DNA from: an uncultured Prevotellaceae bacterium
GTDB lineage: Bacteria; Bacteroidota; Bacteroidia; Bacteroidales; Bacteroidaceae
Assembly (NCBI GenBank): GCA_902790625.1
Contig: CADASP010000002.1
Coordinates: forward strand, 220,909 to 284,908
DNA length: 64,000 nucleotides
Direction: 5' to 3'
Both the position numbers and the translations under genes were made by a program. Below the pieces are notes generated by a model. It made no database searches. It saw nothing but the letters and a program-made list of their open reading frames with translations, and was not told the origin of the DNA. This document shows positions 1 to 8,325 of this stretch, in pieces; position 1 is the first letter of the stretch, and every line of letters begins with the position of its first letter.

Positions 1-820
1 ACTTCACGCCCATCTTCTTGTAGGTCTCATCGAATCCGGCATAGACCCAGCCGTTCATCATCTCCCACAGTGAGCGCACCTGCTGGTCGCCCTGTTCCCA
101 TTTCACCAGCATATCGTGGGCCTCCTTGATGAGGGGAGCCTCCTGCTTGGCCTTCTCCTCGTCCATGCCTTGCGCCACCAGTTCTTTCACCTCCTCACGG
201 TAGTGCTTGTCGAAGAGCACGTAGTAGTCGCCGATGAGATGGTCGCCCTTCTTGCCCGATGATTCGGGTGTCTCGCCATTGCCCCACTTCTGCCAAGCCA
301 ACATCGACTTGCAGATGTGTATGCCACGGTCGTTCACGATGTTGGTCTTCACCACACGGTTGCCATTGGCCTCCATAATCTGCGCCAAGCTCCAGCCCAG
401 AAGGTTGTTGCGCACATGGCCCAGATGCAACGGTTTGTTGGTGTTGGGCGATGAATATTCAATCATCACGAGGGGCGAATCCTCGTGCACTGCCTTGCAA
501 CCGAAATGCTCGTCGTGGTCGATGGCCTCGAGCAGCTGGAGCCATGCCCCCTGCCCTACGCTGATGTTGAGGAAGCCCTTCACCACGTTGAAGCTCTCCA
601 CAGCCGGGCAGTGGTCCACCAAATACTGGCCAATCTCGTTGGCCGTCATCTCCGGGCTTTTGCGTGCAGCCTTGACAAAGGGGAACACCACGAGCGTGAG
701 GTTTCCCTCAAACTCGCTGCGCGTCTTCTGTAGTTGCAGCATCTTTTCATTGGGTTCTAAACCATACAGCGCCTTCACGGCCTCGCCAGCAGCTTGGCTA
801 ATCAATGTCTCTATATTCAT
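1..820 (-). CDS. argS: Arginyl-tRNA synthetase, 3' end cut by window edge
   Basis: Charges tRNA-Arg with arginine in the cytoplasm. The start is visible (ATG at 820, protein begins MNIETLISQA) and the frame stays open to base 1, so about 273 residues of a protein that normally has nearly 600 are present. Residues 1-110 resemble the N-terminal Add1 tRNA-binding domain. The class I signature follows as SSPNTNKPLHLGHVRNN, with HLGH at about 132-135 standing for the HIGH motif of the ATP site. The KMSKS loop and anticodon domain lie outside the window. It is the last gene of a minus-strand run that starts with the sigma-54-type regulator, separated from secG by about 130 bases. Confidence 0.96.
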   Translation of the reverse strand, partial: MNIETLISQAAGEAVKALYGLEPNEKMLQLQKTRSEFEGNLTLVVFPFVKAARKSPEMTANEIGQYLVDHCPAVESFNVVKGFLNISVGQGAWLQLLEAIDHDEHFGCKAVHEDSPLVMIEYSSPNTNKPLHLGHVRNNLLGWSLAQIMEANGNRVVKTNIVNDRGIHICKSMLAWQKWGNGETPESSGKKGDHLIGDYYVLFDKHYREEVKELVAQGMDEEKAKQEAPLIKEAHDMLVKWEQGDQQVRSLWEMMNGWVYAGFDETYKKMGVK

Positions 821-953
821 GGCAACAATTACTGATGAATGATGGGTTGAGGATTAGGAAAGAAAGGGGAAACAAACAAATCCGCATCCGTCCATCAACT
901 GCACGGAAGCGGAAATGCATATTCCCAAAAGTTTGTGATTTGCTATCTTCTGA

Positions 954-1325
954 TTACTCCTGGGGAGCCTCCTGTGCAGGAGCAGCAGGTGCTTCGGCGG
1001 CAGCGGCAGGTGTCTCAATGGGAGCAGCCTCGATGCCCTGGGCATTGTTGGGGTTCACGGCCGGAGCTTGGATCTCGTTCACGACGGCACCCTGCTGTCC
1101 GCTCTTGGGAGCAGTATAGGCACAGAGCACGCTGATGATAACCATGGCAGCTGCCAAGCTCCATGTGGTCTTCTCGATGAAGTCGGTCGTCTTGCGCACG
1201 CCACCGATTTGGTTGTAGGAAGAGAAGTTGGAAGCCAGGCCACCGCCTTTTGACTCCTGAATCAGCACAATGCCAACCATGAGGATGGCAGCAATCACAA
1301 TGATGATCAATAAAATTGGATACAT
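954..1325 (-). CDS. secG: SecG subunit of the SecYEG translocase
   Basis: Small inner-membrane subunit that assists SecYE-mediated protein export. The 123 residues start MYPILLIIIVIAAILMVGIV, the first membrane helix. A cytoplasmic loop follows with the family signature QESKGGGLASNF, then a second helix around 55-72 (TWSLAAAMVIISVLCAY). The rest is a long Ala/Pro/Glu-rich tail, which is typical in Bacteroidota and absent from the short E. coli protein. The start lies only 3 bases beyond the stop of the upstream gene, so co-transcription is likely. Confidence 0.95.
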   Translation of the reverse strand: MYPILLIIIVIAAILMVGIVLIQESKGGGLASNFSSYNQIGGVRKTTDFIEKTTWSLAAAMVIISVLCAYTAPKSGQQGAVVNEIQAPAVNPNNAQGIEAAPIETPAAAAEAPAAPAQEAPQE

Positions 1326-1328
1326 TTT

Positions 1329-2099
1329 TTACGCTTTATTTTTGTTGTTATTGATGATCAATTTTTCGAGAAATCGAATTTGGTCTGCAAAGTAAGCACT
1401 TTTTTTTGGAAAATCCAAATTTAATTGCTTAATTATTTCCAAAGCACGCAAATAATTGCCCTGTTTGATATAAATACGGGCCAAAGTCTCGGTAAAAACG
1501 TTATTTTCGGTCTTTTCTGCACTTTCTTCGCTCTCTGGTTCCACCTCGGGTTTCAGCACGGGATTTTGGTTGAGCACAATCTTCCCCTTGTCGTTCTCGA
1601 TGAAGCTGTCGATGAGCTGCTGGCCGATGAGCTGTGGTGCCATCAAAGCCTGCTGTCGCTCCTCGTCGGTCTCGGTTTCGAGCAGATAGGCCACATAGTC
1701 CACGGCGGCATCGGCGGGTGTGGGCTTCCGCTCGTTCTTCTTTTCGGCTTCTTCCTCCTCCTTGGGCAGCGAATCCAGGAAGTCGTCGATGAGCGACAGC
1801 GTGCGGCTGTCATCGGCCCGCTGCGGCTGTGGGGCAGCGCTTTCTGCGGCTTCCTTGTCATGCGTCAGCTGATAGTGGGCCGCCTCAATCATCTGGAACA
1901 GCACGCGACGGTCGCCGATATAGATGGCGGCGCGGCGCAACTCTTCGTCGAACGATGGGTCGTGGAGCAGGAAGAGGTTCTGCAGCAACAGCAGACGAGC
2001 GCTCTGAAAATACGGGTACAACGCCAGCACCGACCGCAACTCATAGAGTGTGTCGCGGTCCATCTGCCCTGGGTTCTTGATGAGTTCTGCTATGTCCAT
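1329..2099 (-). CDS. Conserved Bacteroidota protein between lptE and secG, TPR-like
   Basis: About 256 residues starting MDIAELIKNPGQMDRDTLYE. I chose ATG 2099 rather than an upstream in-frame ATG at 2156 because the latter adds a basic, unconserved-looking leader that overlaps lptE. A GGAGGAAG stretch lies about 15-20 bases upstream. Residues 10-100 look helical and TPR-like (LRSVLALYPYFQSARLLLLQ). The middle is acidic and low in complexity (KEEEEAEKK). The last 60 residues read as another TPR-like pair (ETLARIYIKQGNYLRALEII). There is no signal peptide. The position between an LPS-assembly lipoprotein and SecG suggests an envelope-biogenesis role, which is inference only. Confidence 0.85.
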   Translation of the reverse strand: MDIAELIKNPGQMDRDTLYELRSVLALYPYFQSARLLLLQNLFLLHDPSFDEELRRAAIYIGDRRVLFQMIEAAHYQLTHDKEAAESAAPQPQRADDSRTLSLIDDFLDSLPKEEEEAEKKNERKPTPADAAVDYVAYLLETETDEERQQALMAPQLIGQQLIDSFIENDKGKIVLNQNPVLKPEVEPESEESAEKTENNVFTETLARIYIKQGNYLRALEIIKQLNLDFPKKSAYFADQIRFLEKLIINNNKNKA

Positions 2100-2133
2100 A
2101 TCTCGCTCACGTATCTTCCTCCGCCGCTGCGTG

Positions 2134-2679
2134 CTACCACTTGGCCACGGTGGCATTGAATATCTGGTCGGTGATGTCTTTCACCATCTGCGTCACCAGC
2201 TCCTCCTGCACGGCATTGAGACTCAACTTCGAGTCGTAGCTTTGACTGGCGGTGAATGACTGTTCGAAGTCGTCGCTATGCTTGGTATTGTTGGTAAAAC
2301 GCACATTCACCGTGAGCGACAGCTCCACTTGTGCCGAACTGCCCTCGGCCGACACCGACTTGTTGCGCTGCTCGTAGCGGGTGATCTCGCCCTCCAGCTT
2401 CAGGTCGCCGTTGCGCTTCACCTGCTGCAGCTTGGTGTGGTTGGCATACTGGTCTTTCAGTTGGTTGTTGAAGATGCTCGACATGGGACCCCACACATAG
2501 TTGGAGCGTATGGGGAAGTCGGCAATCTGGATGGTCTTCACCTTCGTGTAGTCGATGCTGGCACCATTGAAGGTGTAGCTCACCTTGCAGGAAGTGAGAA
2601 GAGAAAAGTGAAAAGTGATAAGCACCACGATGATGCCTATCCACTTCAATCTTTCAACAGTCAGCTTCGAACTTTTCAT
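2134..2679 (-). CDS. lptE: LptE-like LPS assembly lipoprotein
   Basis: Probable outer-membrane lipoprotein that plugs and assembles the LptD lipopolysaccharide translocon. The chosen start at 2679 (MKSSKLTVERLKWIG) gives 181 residues, has AGGGAA 4-6 bases upstream and avoids overlap with the previous gene, which ends at 2687. The signal peptide ends in a lipobox-like LLTSC. The mature part shows the LptE-family pattern: YTFNGASIDYTKVKTIQIADFP near the N-terminus, then DLKLEGEITRYEQRN. The signal-peptide segment FHFSLLTS is encoded by a GTGAGAAG-like repeat that also occurs between genes elsewhere in the window. Confidence 0.88.
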   Translation of the reverse strand: MKSSKLTVERLKWIGIIVVLITFHFSLLTSCKVSYTFNGASIDYTKVKTIQIADFPIRSNYVWGPMSSIFNNQLKDQYANHTKLQQVKRNGDLKLEGEITRYEQRNKSVSAEGSSAQVELSLTVNVRFTNNTKHSDDFEQSFTASQSYDSKLSLNAVQEELVTQMVKDITDQIFNATVAKW

Positions 2680-2686
2680 TTCCCTT

Positions 2687-3895
2687 TCACTTGTCCATCC
2701 CATATTGCTTCAGCCGCCGATAGAGCGTGCGGTCGCTAATGCCCAGCTCGGTGGCGGCCTTCTTGCGGTTGCCGCCGTTGCGGTCCAAGGCTTTCTCCAG
2801 CATCTGTCGACTGATGTCGTTCAGGTTCAGGTTCTCATGCTCCGTAGCCGGCTCTATGTACTCCTCGGCCACGGCATCCTCCACGGTAGGCGCAGATGTC
2901 AGCGGCTGCAGCGTCGAGGCAGGGCCAATGATGGTGGGCTTGGTCTGCACGTCCTCCAACTGCTTCTTCAGCTGGCTCATCTCGCGCCGCATGTCGTTCA
3001 CGTTTCCGCGCAGCTCGAACAATATCTTATATAACAACTCGCGCTCGTTCTCAAACGAGTGGTCGCCGCCCTGTCGAGAGAGCACCGTTAGCTGGGTGCT
3101 CTCGCGGTCTTGCGGGATGAACTTCCCCAGCACCTCCGGCGTGATGATGCGCTCCTGGCTGAAGATGGATATCTGCTCGGTGACGCTCTTTAGCTGTCGG
3201 ATATTGCCCGGCCACTTGTAGCGCATCAGCATCTGCTTGGCTTCCTCGGTGAGCTGCACACGCTCCATCTTGTACTTCTGCGACATCTCCATGGCGAAGA
3301 GTCTGAAGAGCATCACCACGTCCTCGCCGCGCTCGCGCAGCGGGGGCATCTGTATGTTCACGCGGTTCAGTCGATAGTAGAGGTCGCTGCGGAATCGGCT
3401 CTCGCTGATGGCCTGCTCAATGTTCACGTTGGTGGCGGCCACCACGCGCACGTCGGTGTGTCGCACCTCGGTGCCTCCCACAGGGATATACTCCCCATTC
3501 TCCAGCACGCGCAGCAGTCGGGCTTGCGTGGCCATGGGCAGCTCGCCCACCTCGTCGAGAAACAACGTGCCCTTGTTGGCCACGCCGAAATAGCCGGGCG
3601 AGTCGTTGATGGCACCAGTGAACGAACCCTTCACATGACCGAAGAGCTCGCTGTCGATAGTGCCTTGGGGGATGGCGCCACAGTTGATGGCAAAATATTT
3701 TTCGCGTCGGCGCGGCGAATTGTCGTGAATGAGCCGGGGCAGGATGTCCTTTCCCACACCGCTCTCGCCGATGATGAGCACACTGATGTCTATCGGTGCC
3801 ACCTTCAGGGCGTCCGACAGCGCATTGTTCAGAGCCTCGCAGTTGCCCACGATGTTATACCTCTGCTTGATGCCTTGCAGCTCCTCGTATTTCAT
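2687..3895 (-). CDS. Sigma-54-interaction-domain transcriptional regulator
   Basis: About 402 residues from ATG 3895 (MKYEELQGIKQRYNIVG). The protein is almost entirely an AAA+ sigma-54 activator domain: Walker A GESGVGKD, the sigma-54 contact loop as GSFTGA, Walker B-type LFLDEVGELP, and the second-region motif RFRSDLYYRLNRV. A linker follows, then a Fis-type HTH at the C-terminus (GGNRKKAATELGISDRTLYR). There is no receiver or PAS domain, only about 15 residues ahead of the AAA+ core, so the input signal is unknown. In relatives this gene sits directly upstream of lptE, as here. A CAAAATTA (minus-strand TAATTTTG) lies only 10 bases before the ATG, so a very short leader is possible. Confidence 0.92.
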   Translation of the reverse strand: MKYEELQGIKQRYNIVGNCEALNNALSDALKVAPIDISVLIIGESGVGKDILPRLIHDNSPRRREKYFAINCGAIPQGTIDSELFGHVKGSFTGAINDSPGYFGVANKGTLFLDEVGELPMATQARLLRVLENGEYIPVGGTEVRHTDVRVVAATNVNIEQAISESRFRSDLYYRLNRVNIQMPPLRERGEDVVMLFRLFAMEMSQKYKMERVQLTEEAKQMLMRYKWPGNIRQLKSVTEQISIFSQERIITPEVLGKFIPQDRESTQLTVLSRQGGDHSFENERELLYKILFELRGNVNDMRREMSQLKKQLEDVQTKPTIIGPASTLQPLTSAPTVEDAVAEEYIEPATEHENLNLNDISRQMLEKALDRNGGNRKKAATELGISDRTLYRRLKQYGMDK

Positions 3896-4066
3896 AACAG
3901 CTGACAAAATTACACATTTTTCCCGAAACGGCTGCAATTTTGCAGAAAATTAACCGTCTTTAACCCGAGCGACTATCCGCCAGGAAAAAGGATCTGCCGT
4001 TTTTGGGGAGCTGAACACAAGCGATGGACGGCGCGAATACGCGCCGCACCCAACCGCTGGCGCGCT

Positions 4067-6301
4067 TCAGGCGTAGCTGTGCATGCCACCCAACAGATGG
4101 TTTACGCCGAAATAGGTGATGAGGACGGCGAGGAAGGCGCTCACCATATATATATGGTAGAAGCGGGGTCTGTTGAAGGCGGGGATAGACGCCCTATGCA
4201 GCGGCACAGCATAGACCATGAGCGTGATGAGCGCCCACGACTCCTTGGGGTCCCACGACCAGTAGTTGCCCCACGACACATTGGCCCAGACGGCACCGAG
4301 GAAGATGCCAATGGCCAACAGGAACACGGCGGGATAGAGCATCAGCTGCGACAAGGCGGTGATTTTATCGAGGGGGGCTTCGACAGATGACAGCTGAGAG
4401 TTCCTCTTCCCTTTCCTCATGATGACCAGGGCATGCAGGCCCAGCAGCAGTTGCAGGGCAAAGAGGGCGTAGGCACACATCACCGTCATGACGTGGATGG
4501 AGAGCAGCGGCGACTGCAGCACCGGCATCAACGGGGTGAGCTGAGAGCTGCTGCCACCCAGCATGGCCACCAGCAGACAGAAGGAGCCCACCAACGGACC
4601 GAAGGCGACAATGATGGGAAACTTCCTACACAGCAGGAAGGTGAGCAGCAACAGCACCCACGCCATGAACAGCATGGTCTCTGGGCCGTTGCTCACCGGG
4701 ATATGTCCGCTGAGCCACCAGCGCAGGGCCAGCTGCAACGTGAGATAAACAAGAAGAAGGGCAGCAAACACAAGCGCAACCACCTTGAGCCGCTTGCCGC
4801 CGAAGGAAGCGAGCAAGGCCACGCAGAGCAGCAGACTGAGCGTCAGCGAGAGGAACACGGGCCACTTCTGGCTGCGCAAGGTGTTGTAGAATATCTCCAC
4901 CTGCATCTTGTGCTCGCTGGGCAGCAGCTCGCCAATCATCTCGCGCTGAAAGAGTTTTATCTTGGCAATAATCTCGAAAGCCCTGTCGCGCTGGCCTGTG
5001 ACGATGCTCTCGGTGAGGAAGTCCATCGCCTGCTTGATGAAGAACTGTTCCTTCACAGGGATTTCTTTTGGCAAAGTCTGCGCCCCTGGCGAGAACCAAT
5101 TGACGGTGGAGCCCTCGAAGACACCCTCTCCGCCCCCGAGTGGGCTTGGGCTTTGATAGGGGAACATGCGGATGAACTGCCCATTGTAGAACATCTCCAC
5201 GAGGTGATACTTCTCGTCGGCTTCCATCAGGGCTTTGGTGTCCACGGTGGCGTGGCCCGTCCTCTGCGCTTCGAGTGCCGCCTGCAGCTTATACTCATGA
5301 TAGTCGTTGATGAAATCGGTGTAGGATGCCCACTGCCCGCTGATGCCCAGCAGCTGCTGCACGTCGCTGTTCTTCACGCGAATCAGCTTCTGCTGCTCCC
5401 AAGGCGAATAGTAAATCATCCAACTGGCGAAAATCTCATCGGCGGAATAGCCTTCCCACGAGGCGCTCCCCGTCAGTTTGGTGACGAAGTCGGTGGCCAC
5501 CGTGTTGAGCGGACAGATGCGGTTGTTGTAGAGCACGGGGATGGTGCCCAAGCGGTGGGCGATGTCCTTGTCGACGGTCTGCAGATTGGCATGGGCGTTG
5601 ATGCTCACCAACAGCAGCATCATCGCCGTTGCCCTGCGATAGAGTGCCCTCATCTGCGTCTTGCGCGACAGCAGCGTGGCGATAATCCCCAGCAGCAGCA
5701 TGAGATAGCCCACATAGGTGATGGCGATGCCGTAGGGGTCGTAGCTCAAGCCCAGCGTGACACCCGCCCCATCGTAGTCGTAGCTCGACTGGAACAGGCG
5801 ATAGCCGTCGACATGTCCGATGTTGTTCATCGACACAACGAACTCCTTGCCGTCAGAGCAGCGAATGACGCTTTGGTAGTCTAACGGGGCGTCGGTGCCG
5901 GGGTAGTTGACGATGCGAAACTCCTTCAGCTCCAGCGAGAAGGGCAACTGGTGCACCCGGCTCTCGTGGTCGACGAAGAAAGCCTCGGGCACATTCGTAT
6001 GCAGCCTGACGATGCCTCGGCGGGCAAAGAGATGCGTGGTGAGCGCACCAGCCAGAATGACCACAAACGACAGATGGAGCAGCATGACGGCCAAACGCTT
6101 GTAGAGCCGCTGCTGCAACATATAGGCACAGGCCACCACCGTGAGCACGGCCCACAGCGCCGAGAACCACCACGAGCCATAGATGTGTTCACCCACAAAC
6201 GACGTGCCGTGGTATTTCTCAACGACCGTGGCAAGCCCTATACACACCACGATGAGTATGTATAGGGCAAGGAGAAGGCATTTTGTTTTACTATTCGACA
6301 A
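4067..6301 (-). CDS. ccsBA: Fused ResB-CcsA cytochrome c biogenesis protein (CcsBA)
   Basis: Inner-membrane haem exporter and holocytochrome c synthase of system II. The 744 residues begin with ResB-like membrane helices (residues 10-32, 45-60, 68-90) and a long periplasmic domain. The CcsA half spans about 480-740 and carries the tryptophan-rich haem-handling motif VSWGNYWSWDPKESWA (WDPKE at 683-687). Flanking periplasmic histidines are candidates in LSIHVMTVM and FGVNHLLGG. The next gene upstream in the same orientation encodes a CXXCH di-haem protein, a likely substrate. Around 5118-5160 a low-complexity QSPSPLGGGEGV segment looks like a short repeat-derived insertion in the periplasmic domain. 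Confidence 0.94.
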   Translation of the reverse strand: MSNSKTKCLLLALYILIVVCIGLATVVEKYHGTSFVGEHIYGSWWFSALWAVLTVVACAYMLQQRLYKRLAVMLLHLSFVVILAGALTTHLFARRGIVRLHTNVPEAFFVDHESRVHQLPFSLELKEFRIVNYPGTDAPLDYQSVIRCSDGKEFVVSMNNIGHVDGYRLFQSSYDYDGAGVTLGLSYDPYGIAITYVGYLMLLLGIIATLLSRKTQMRALYRRATAMMLLLVSINAHANLQTVDKDIAHRLGTIPVLYNNRICPLNTVATDFVTKLTGSASWEGYSADEIFASWMIYYSPWEQQKLIRVKNSDVQQLLGISGQWASYTDFINDYHEYKLQAALEAQRTGHATVDTKALMEADEKYHLVEMFYNGQFIRMFPYQSPSPLGGGEGVFEGSTVNWFSPGAQTLPKEIPVKEQFFIKQAMDFLTESIVTGQRDRAFEIIAKIKLFQREMIGELLPSEHKMQVEIFYNTLRSQKWPVFLSLTLSLLLCVALLASFGGKRLKVVALVFAALLLVYLTLQLALRWWLSGHIPVSNGPETMLFMAWVLLLLTFLLCRKFPIIVAFGPLVGSFCLLVAMLGGSSSQLTPLMPVLQSPLLSIHVMTVMCAYALFALQLLLGLHALVIMRKGKRNSQLSSVEAPLDKITALSQLMLYPAVFLLAIGIFLGAVWANVSWGNYWSWDPKESWALITLMVYAVPLHRASIPAFNRPRFYHIYMVSAFLAVLITYFGVNHLLGGMHSYA

Positions 6302-6366
6302 TGTGCTATCTGTTACATTTTATCAACGTAGAAGGTGCACGTTTTATTGTTCTGCGCCTACAGGAT

Positions 6367-8115
6367 TCAGATGGATTCGATGAAATAGATGATTTGGTCG
6401 CGCTCCTTCTTCGTCAGGTTGCGGAATTTCTCCACCGTACTGTAGGCGTCGCTCACGCCACCCTCGTTCTTGCAACCGTGCCACATGATGGCCTCCACCA
6501 CGTTGCGGGCCCTACAGTCGTGCAGCCGCTCCACGCCACTGCCACACTTAGCGGCCAGCCCACGTCCCCACAGCGGAGTGGTGCGGCACCAGCCCGTGCG
6601 GATGTCGTTCTTCATCCACAGGCGATGTTGCACAAAGTCGGTGTAGGGCCATATCTTCTGGTGAGGATAGCGCGGCATGTCGCTGTCGGCGGTGAAGAAC
6701 TTGGCAGGATCCTGGATGTGGTCGTCGCCCGTCTGCCACGACGGGCGGTGGCAGGATGCGCAGCCAATCTGTGCAAACAGGCGCTTGCCCTCCTGGAAAT
6801 CTTTGGTGGTGGTGTTGCGCGCTGCGGGCACGGCCAGGCCACGGTGCCATATCATCAGATTCTTATACTGCGCATCGGTCATCTCGGCGTCGAGCTTCTT
6901 GCTGGTGAGATAGGCATAGATGTCCTTCTGCAGGTCGCCGGTATGCCACTCGGGATGGGCCTTCGAGGGGTCCACGCGGTTGATGTAGTCGGTGAATCCG
7001 GCCTGCACCTCGGGGTCGTTCGAAGCGGTGGTGGCATAGTAGGTGCCGGCCAGGTCGAGATAGTGGTAGCGTCGGTCGCTGCGGGTGACGTTGGTGATGT
7101 TCCAGATGGCGTTGGCGCCAGCGGCATCGAGGATGGGTCCACGCGAGAGGGCGTAGGTGTAGCGGCGCACATACTTGGTGCCGTCGCCCTGCAGCGAGTT
7201 GCTGTAGTAGCTCTTCCAGGTGCCGGCGGCCTGGTCCCACATGGCGGGGTTGAGGGCGTCGGTGCGGCCGATGCTGTTGTAGTAGTCGCTCTCCTGCTTC
7301 CACTGTGCGGTGATGGCCTCGTCGGGGATGGCATCGGTGAGGCCCGTGCCGTAGATGCCGATGGTCGACTCGAGCAGCACACCTATCTCATTATTATATT
7401 GGTCGGCAGTGAGCGTCACGTCGCTGCCGCCACGGCTCACCACCACGGGAGCGTAGTAGGCGCTGTAGGGGATGGTAACCTCAGGATAGATGAGCGAGTA
7501 GGTCTCGCCGTCGGGGAAGCGGTTGCCCCATTCGTCGGTGTAGTTGTTCCATGCTATGCGTATCTGGTTCTCGTCGATGGGTGCCTTGAAGGGCTTCACG
7601 GCTCCCGTCTGCGGCATGCCGGCCACCGAGCGGATATAGGCGTTGGTGGTCTTGTCGTAGACCACGAGCAGATAGCCGTTGCGGTGGGTGTCGGCCTTAT
7701 ACTCCGTCTGGCGGGCACCATGGCCGTAGCCGGGATGGCAGTAGAGACAGCCGCGACGCACGTAGACGGGCCCCAGGCCGTGGAAGGCACCGTCGGTGTT
7801 GGTGTTGTAGTCTTTCTCAAAGAGGTACTCGCCCTCGTTGAAGGCGGTCATCATCCCCGCCGTCTCCACTGCCTTGGTGGGCTGCTCGAAGGCGGTGGCG
7901 GTGTTCACGGTGGTGGTGCCGAGCAGGCCACCGGCATAGTAATCCTCGGGATAGTCGCTGGTGGCGGGGTCGCCGATTTCCCATGTGGTGGGCGAGTCGG
8001 CATCATCGTTGTCAGAGCATGCAGCGATGAAGGCATTGCCGCAAAGCACAACGGTGGCGGCGAACATCATCCGCCCCCACCCTCTTATTGTGGTAGTTAA
8101 TAATTCACTTTTCAT
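6367..8115 (-). CDS. Di-haem oxidoreductase-like (DUF1111) lipoprotein
   Basis: Periplasmic c-type cytochrome related to the thiol-oxidoreductase/di-haem peroxidase family. The 582 residues start with a basic, hydrophobic signal segment ending in AFIAAC (Cys33), so it is probably a lipoprotein. Two covalent haem sites are visible: CLYCH at about 123-127 and CASCH at 452-456. The conserved C-terminal family block is RLHDCRARNVVEAIMWHG. It lies downstream of the imelysin gene and upstream of ccsBA, all minus strand, which suggests the cytochrome is matured by its neighbour. Its substrate is unknown; iron handling is inferred only from the imelysin partner. Confidence 0.9.
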   Translation of the reverse strand: MKSELLTTTIRGWGRMMFAATVVLCGNAFIAACSDNDDADSPTTWEIGDPATSDYPEDYYAGGLLGTTTVNTATAFEQPTKAVETAGMMTAFNEGEYLFEKDYNTNTDGAFHGLGPVYVRRGCLYCHPGYGHGARQTEYKADTHRNGYLLVVYDKTTNAYIRSVAGMPQTGAVKPFKAPIDENQIRIAWNNYTDEWGNRFPDGETYSLIYPEVTIPYSAYYAPVVVSRGGSDVTLTADQYNNEIGVLLESTIGIYGTGLTDAIPDEAITAQWKQESDYYNSIGRTDALNPAMWDQAAGTWKSYYSNSLQGDGTKYVRRYTYALSRGPILDAAGANAIWNITNVTRSDRRYHYLDLAGTYYATTASNDPEVQAGFTDYINRVDPSKAHPEWHTGDLQKDIYAYLTSKKLDAEMTDAQYKNLMIWHRGLAVPAARNTTTKDFQEGKRLFAQIGCASCHRPSWQTGDDHIQDPAKFFTADSDMPRYPHQKIWPYTDFVQHRLWMKNDIRTGWCRTTPLWGRGLAAKCGSGVERLHDCRARNVVEAIMWHGCKNEGGVSDAYSTVEKFRNLTKKERDQIIYFIESI

Positions 8116-8138
8116 TGTTTATTCTTTTTTTTTAATTT

Positions 8139-8325
8139 TGGGAGTGTGGGAGTTTAGGAGTGTGGGAGTTTGGGAGTTTAGGAGTTTGGGAGTGTGGACG
8201 TTAGTTTTAGGGGCGGAATGGCGTATCGACGCACTATCGGGAAAAGACTATTGTCCAAACTCCTAAACTCCTACACTCCCATACTCCTCAACTACTACAC
8301 TCCTCAACTCCTACACTCCTCAATT
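8139..8325. repeat. GGAGTTT-type repeat in inverted arrangement
   Basis: Two arrays of near-identical short units in opposite orientation. The left arm (8139-8198) repeats GGGAGTTTAGGAGTGT-like units. The right arm (8255-8325) repeats the complementary ACTCCTAAACTCCTACACT. About 55 bases separate them, so the transcript could fold into a large imperfect hairpin between the imelysin and DUF1111 genes. The imelysin stop codon (8320-8322) lies inside the right arm. Confidence 0.85.

Noticed and set aside
3905..3912. TAATTTTG -7 box just before the sigma-54-type regulator as a promoter
   Set aside because: It would give a leader of about four bases and the -33 match is at 22 bases; possible but too weak to list as a feature.
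4433..5884. Long plus-strand frame (483 codons) opposite ccsBA
   Set aside because: Gln/His-rich composition and exact complementarity to a clear membrane protein; a product of GC-biased codons on the other strand.
6283..8100. 605-codon plus-strand frame opposite the di-haem gene
   Set aside because: The minus strand has CXXCH motifs and a lipobox; the plus frame is a Val/Gly/Ala-rich shadow without domain features.
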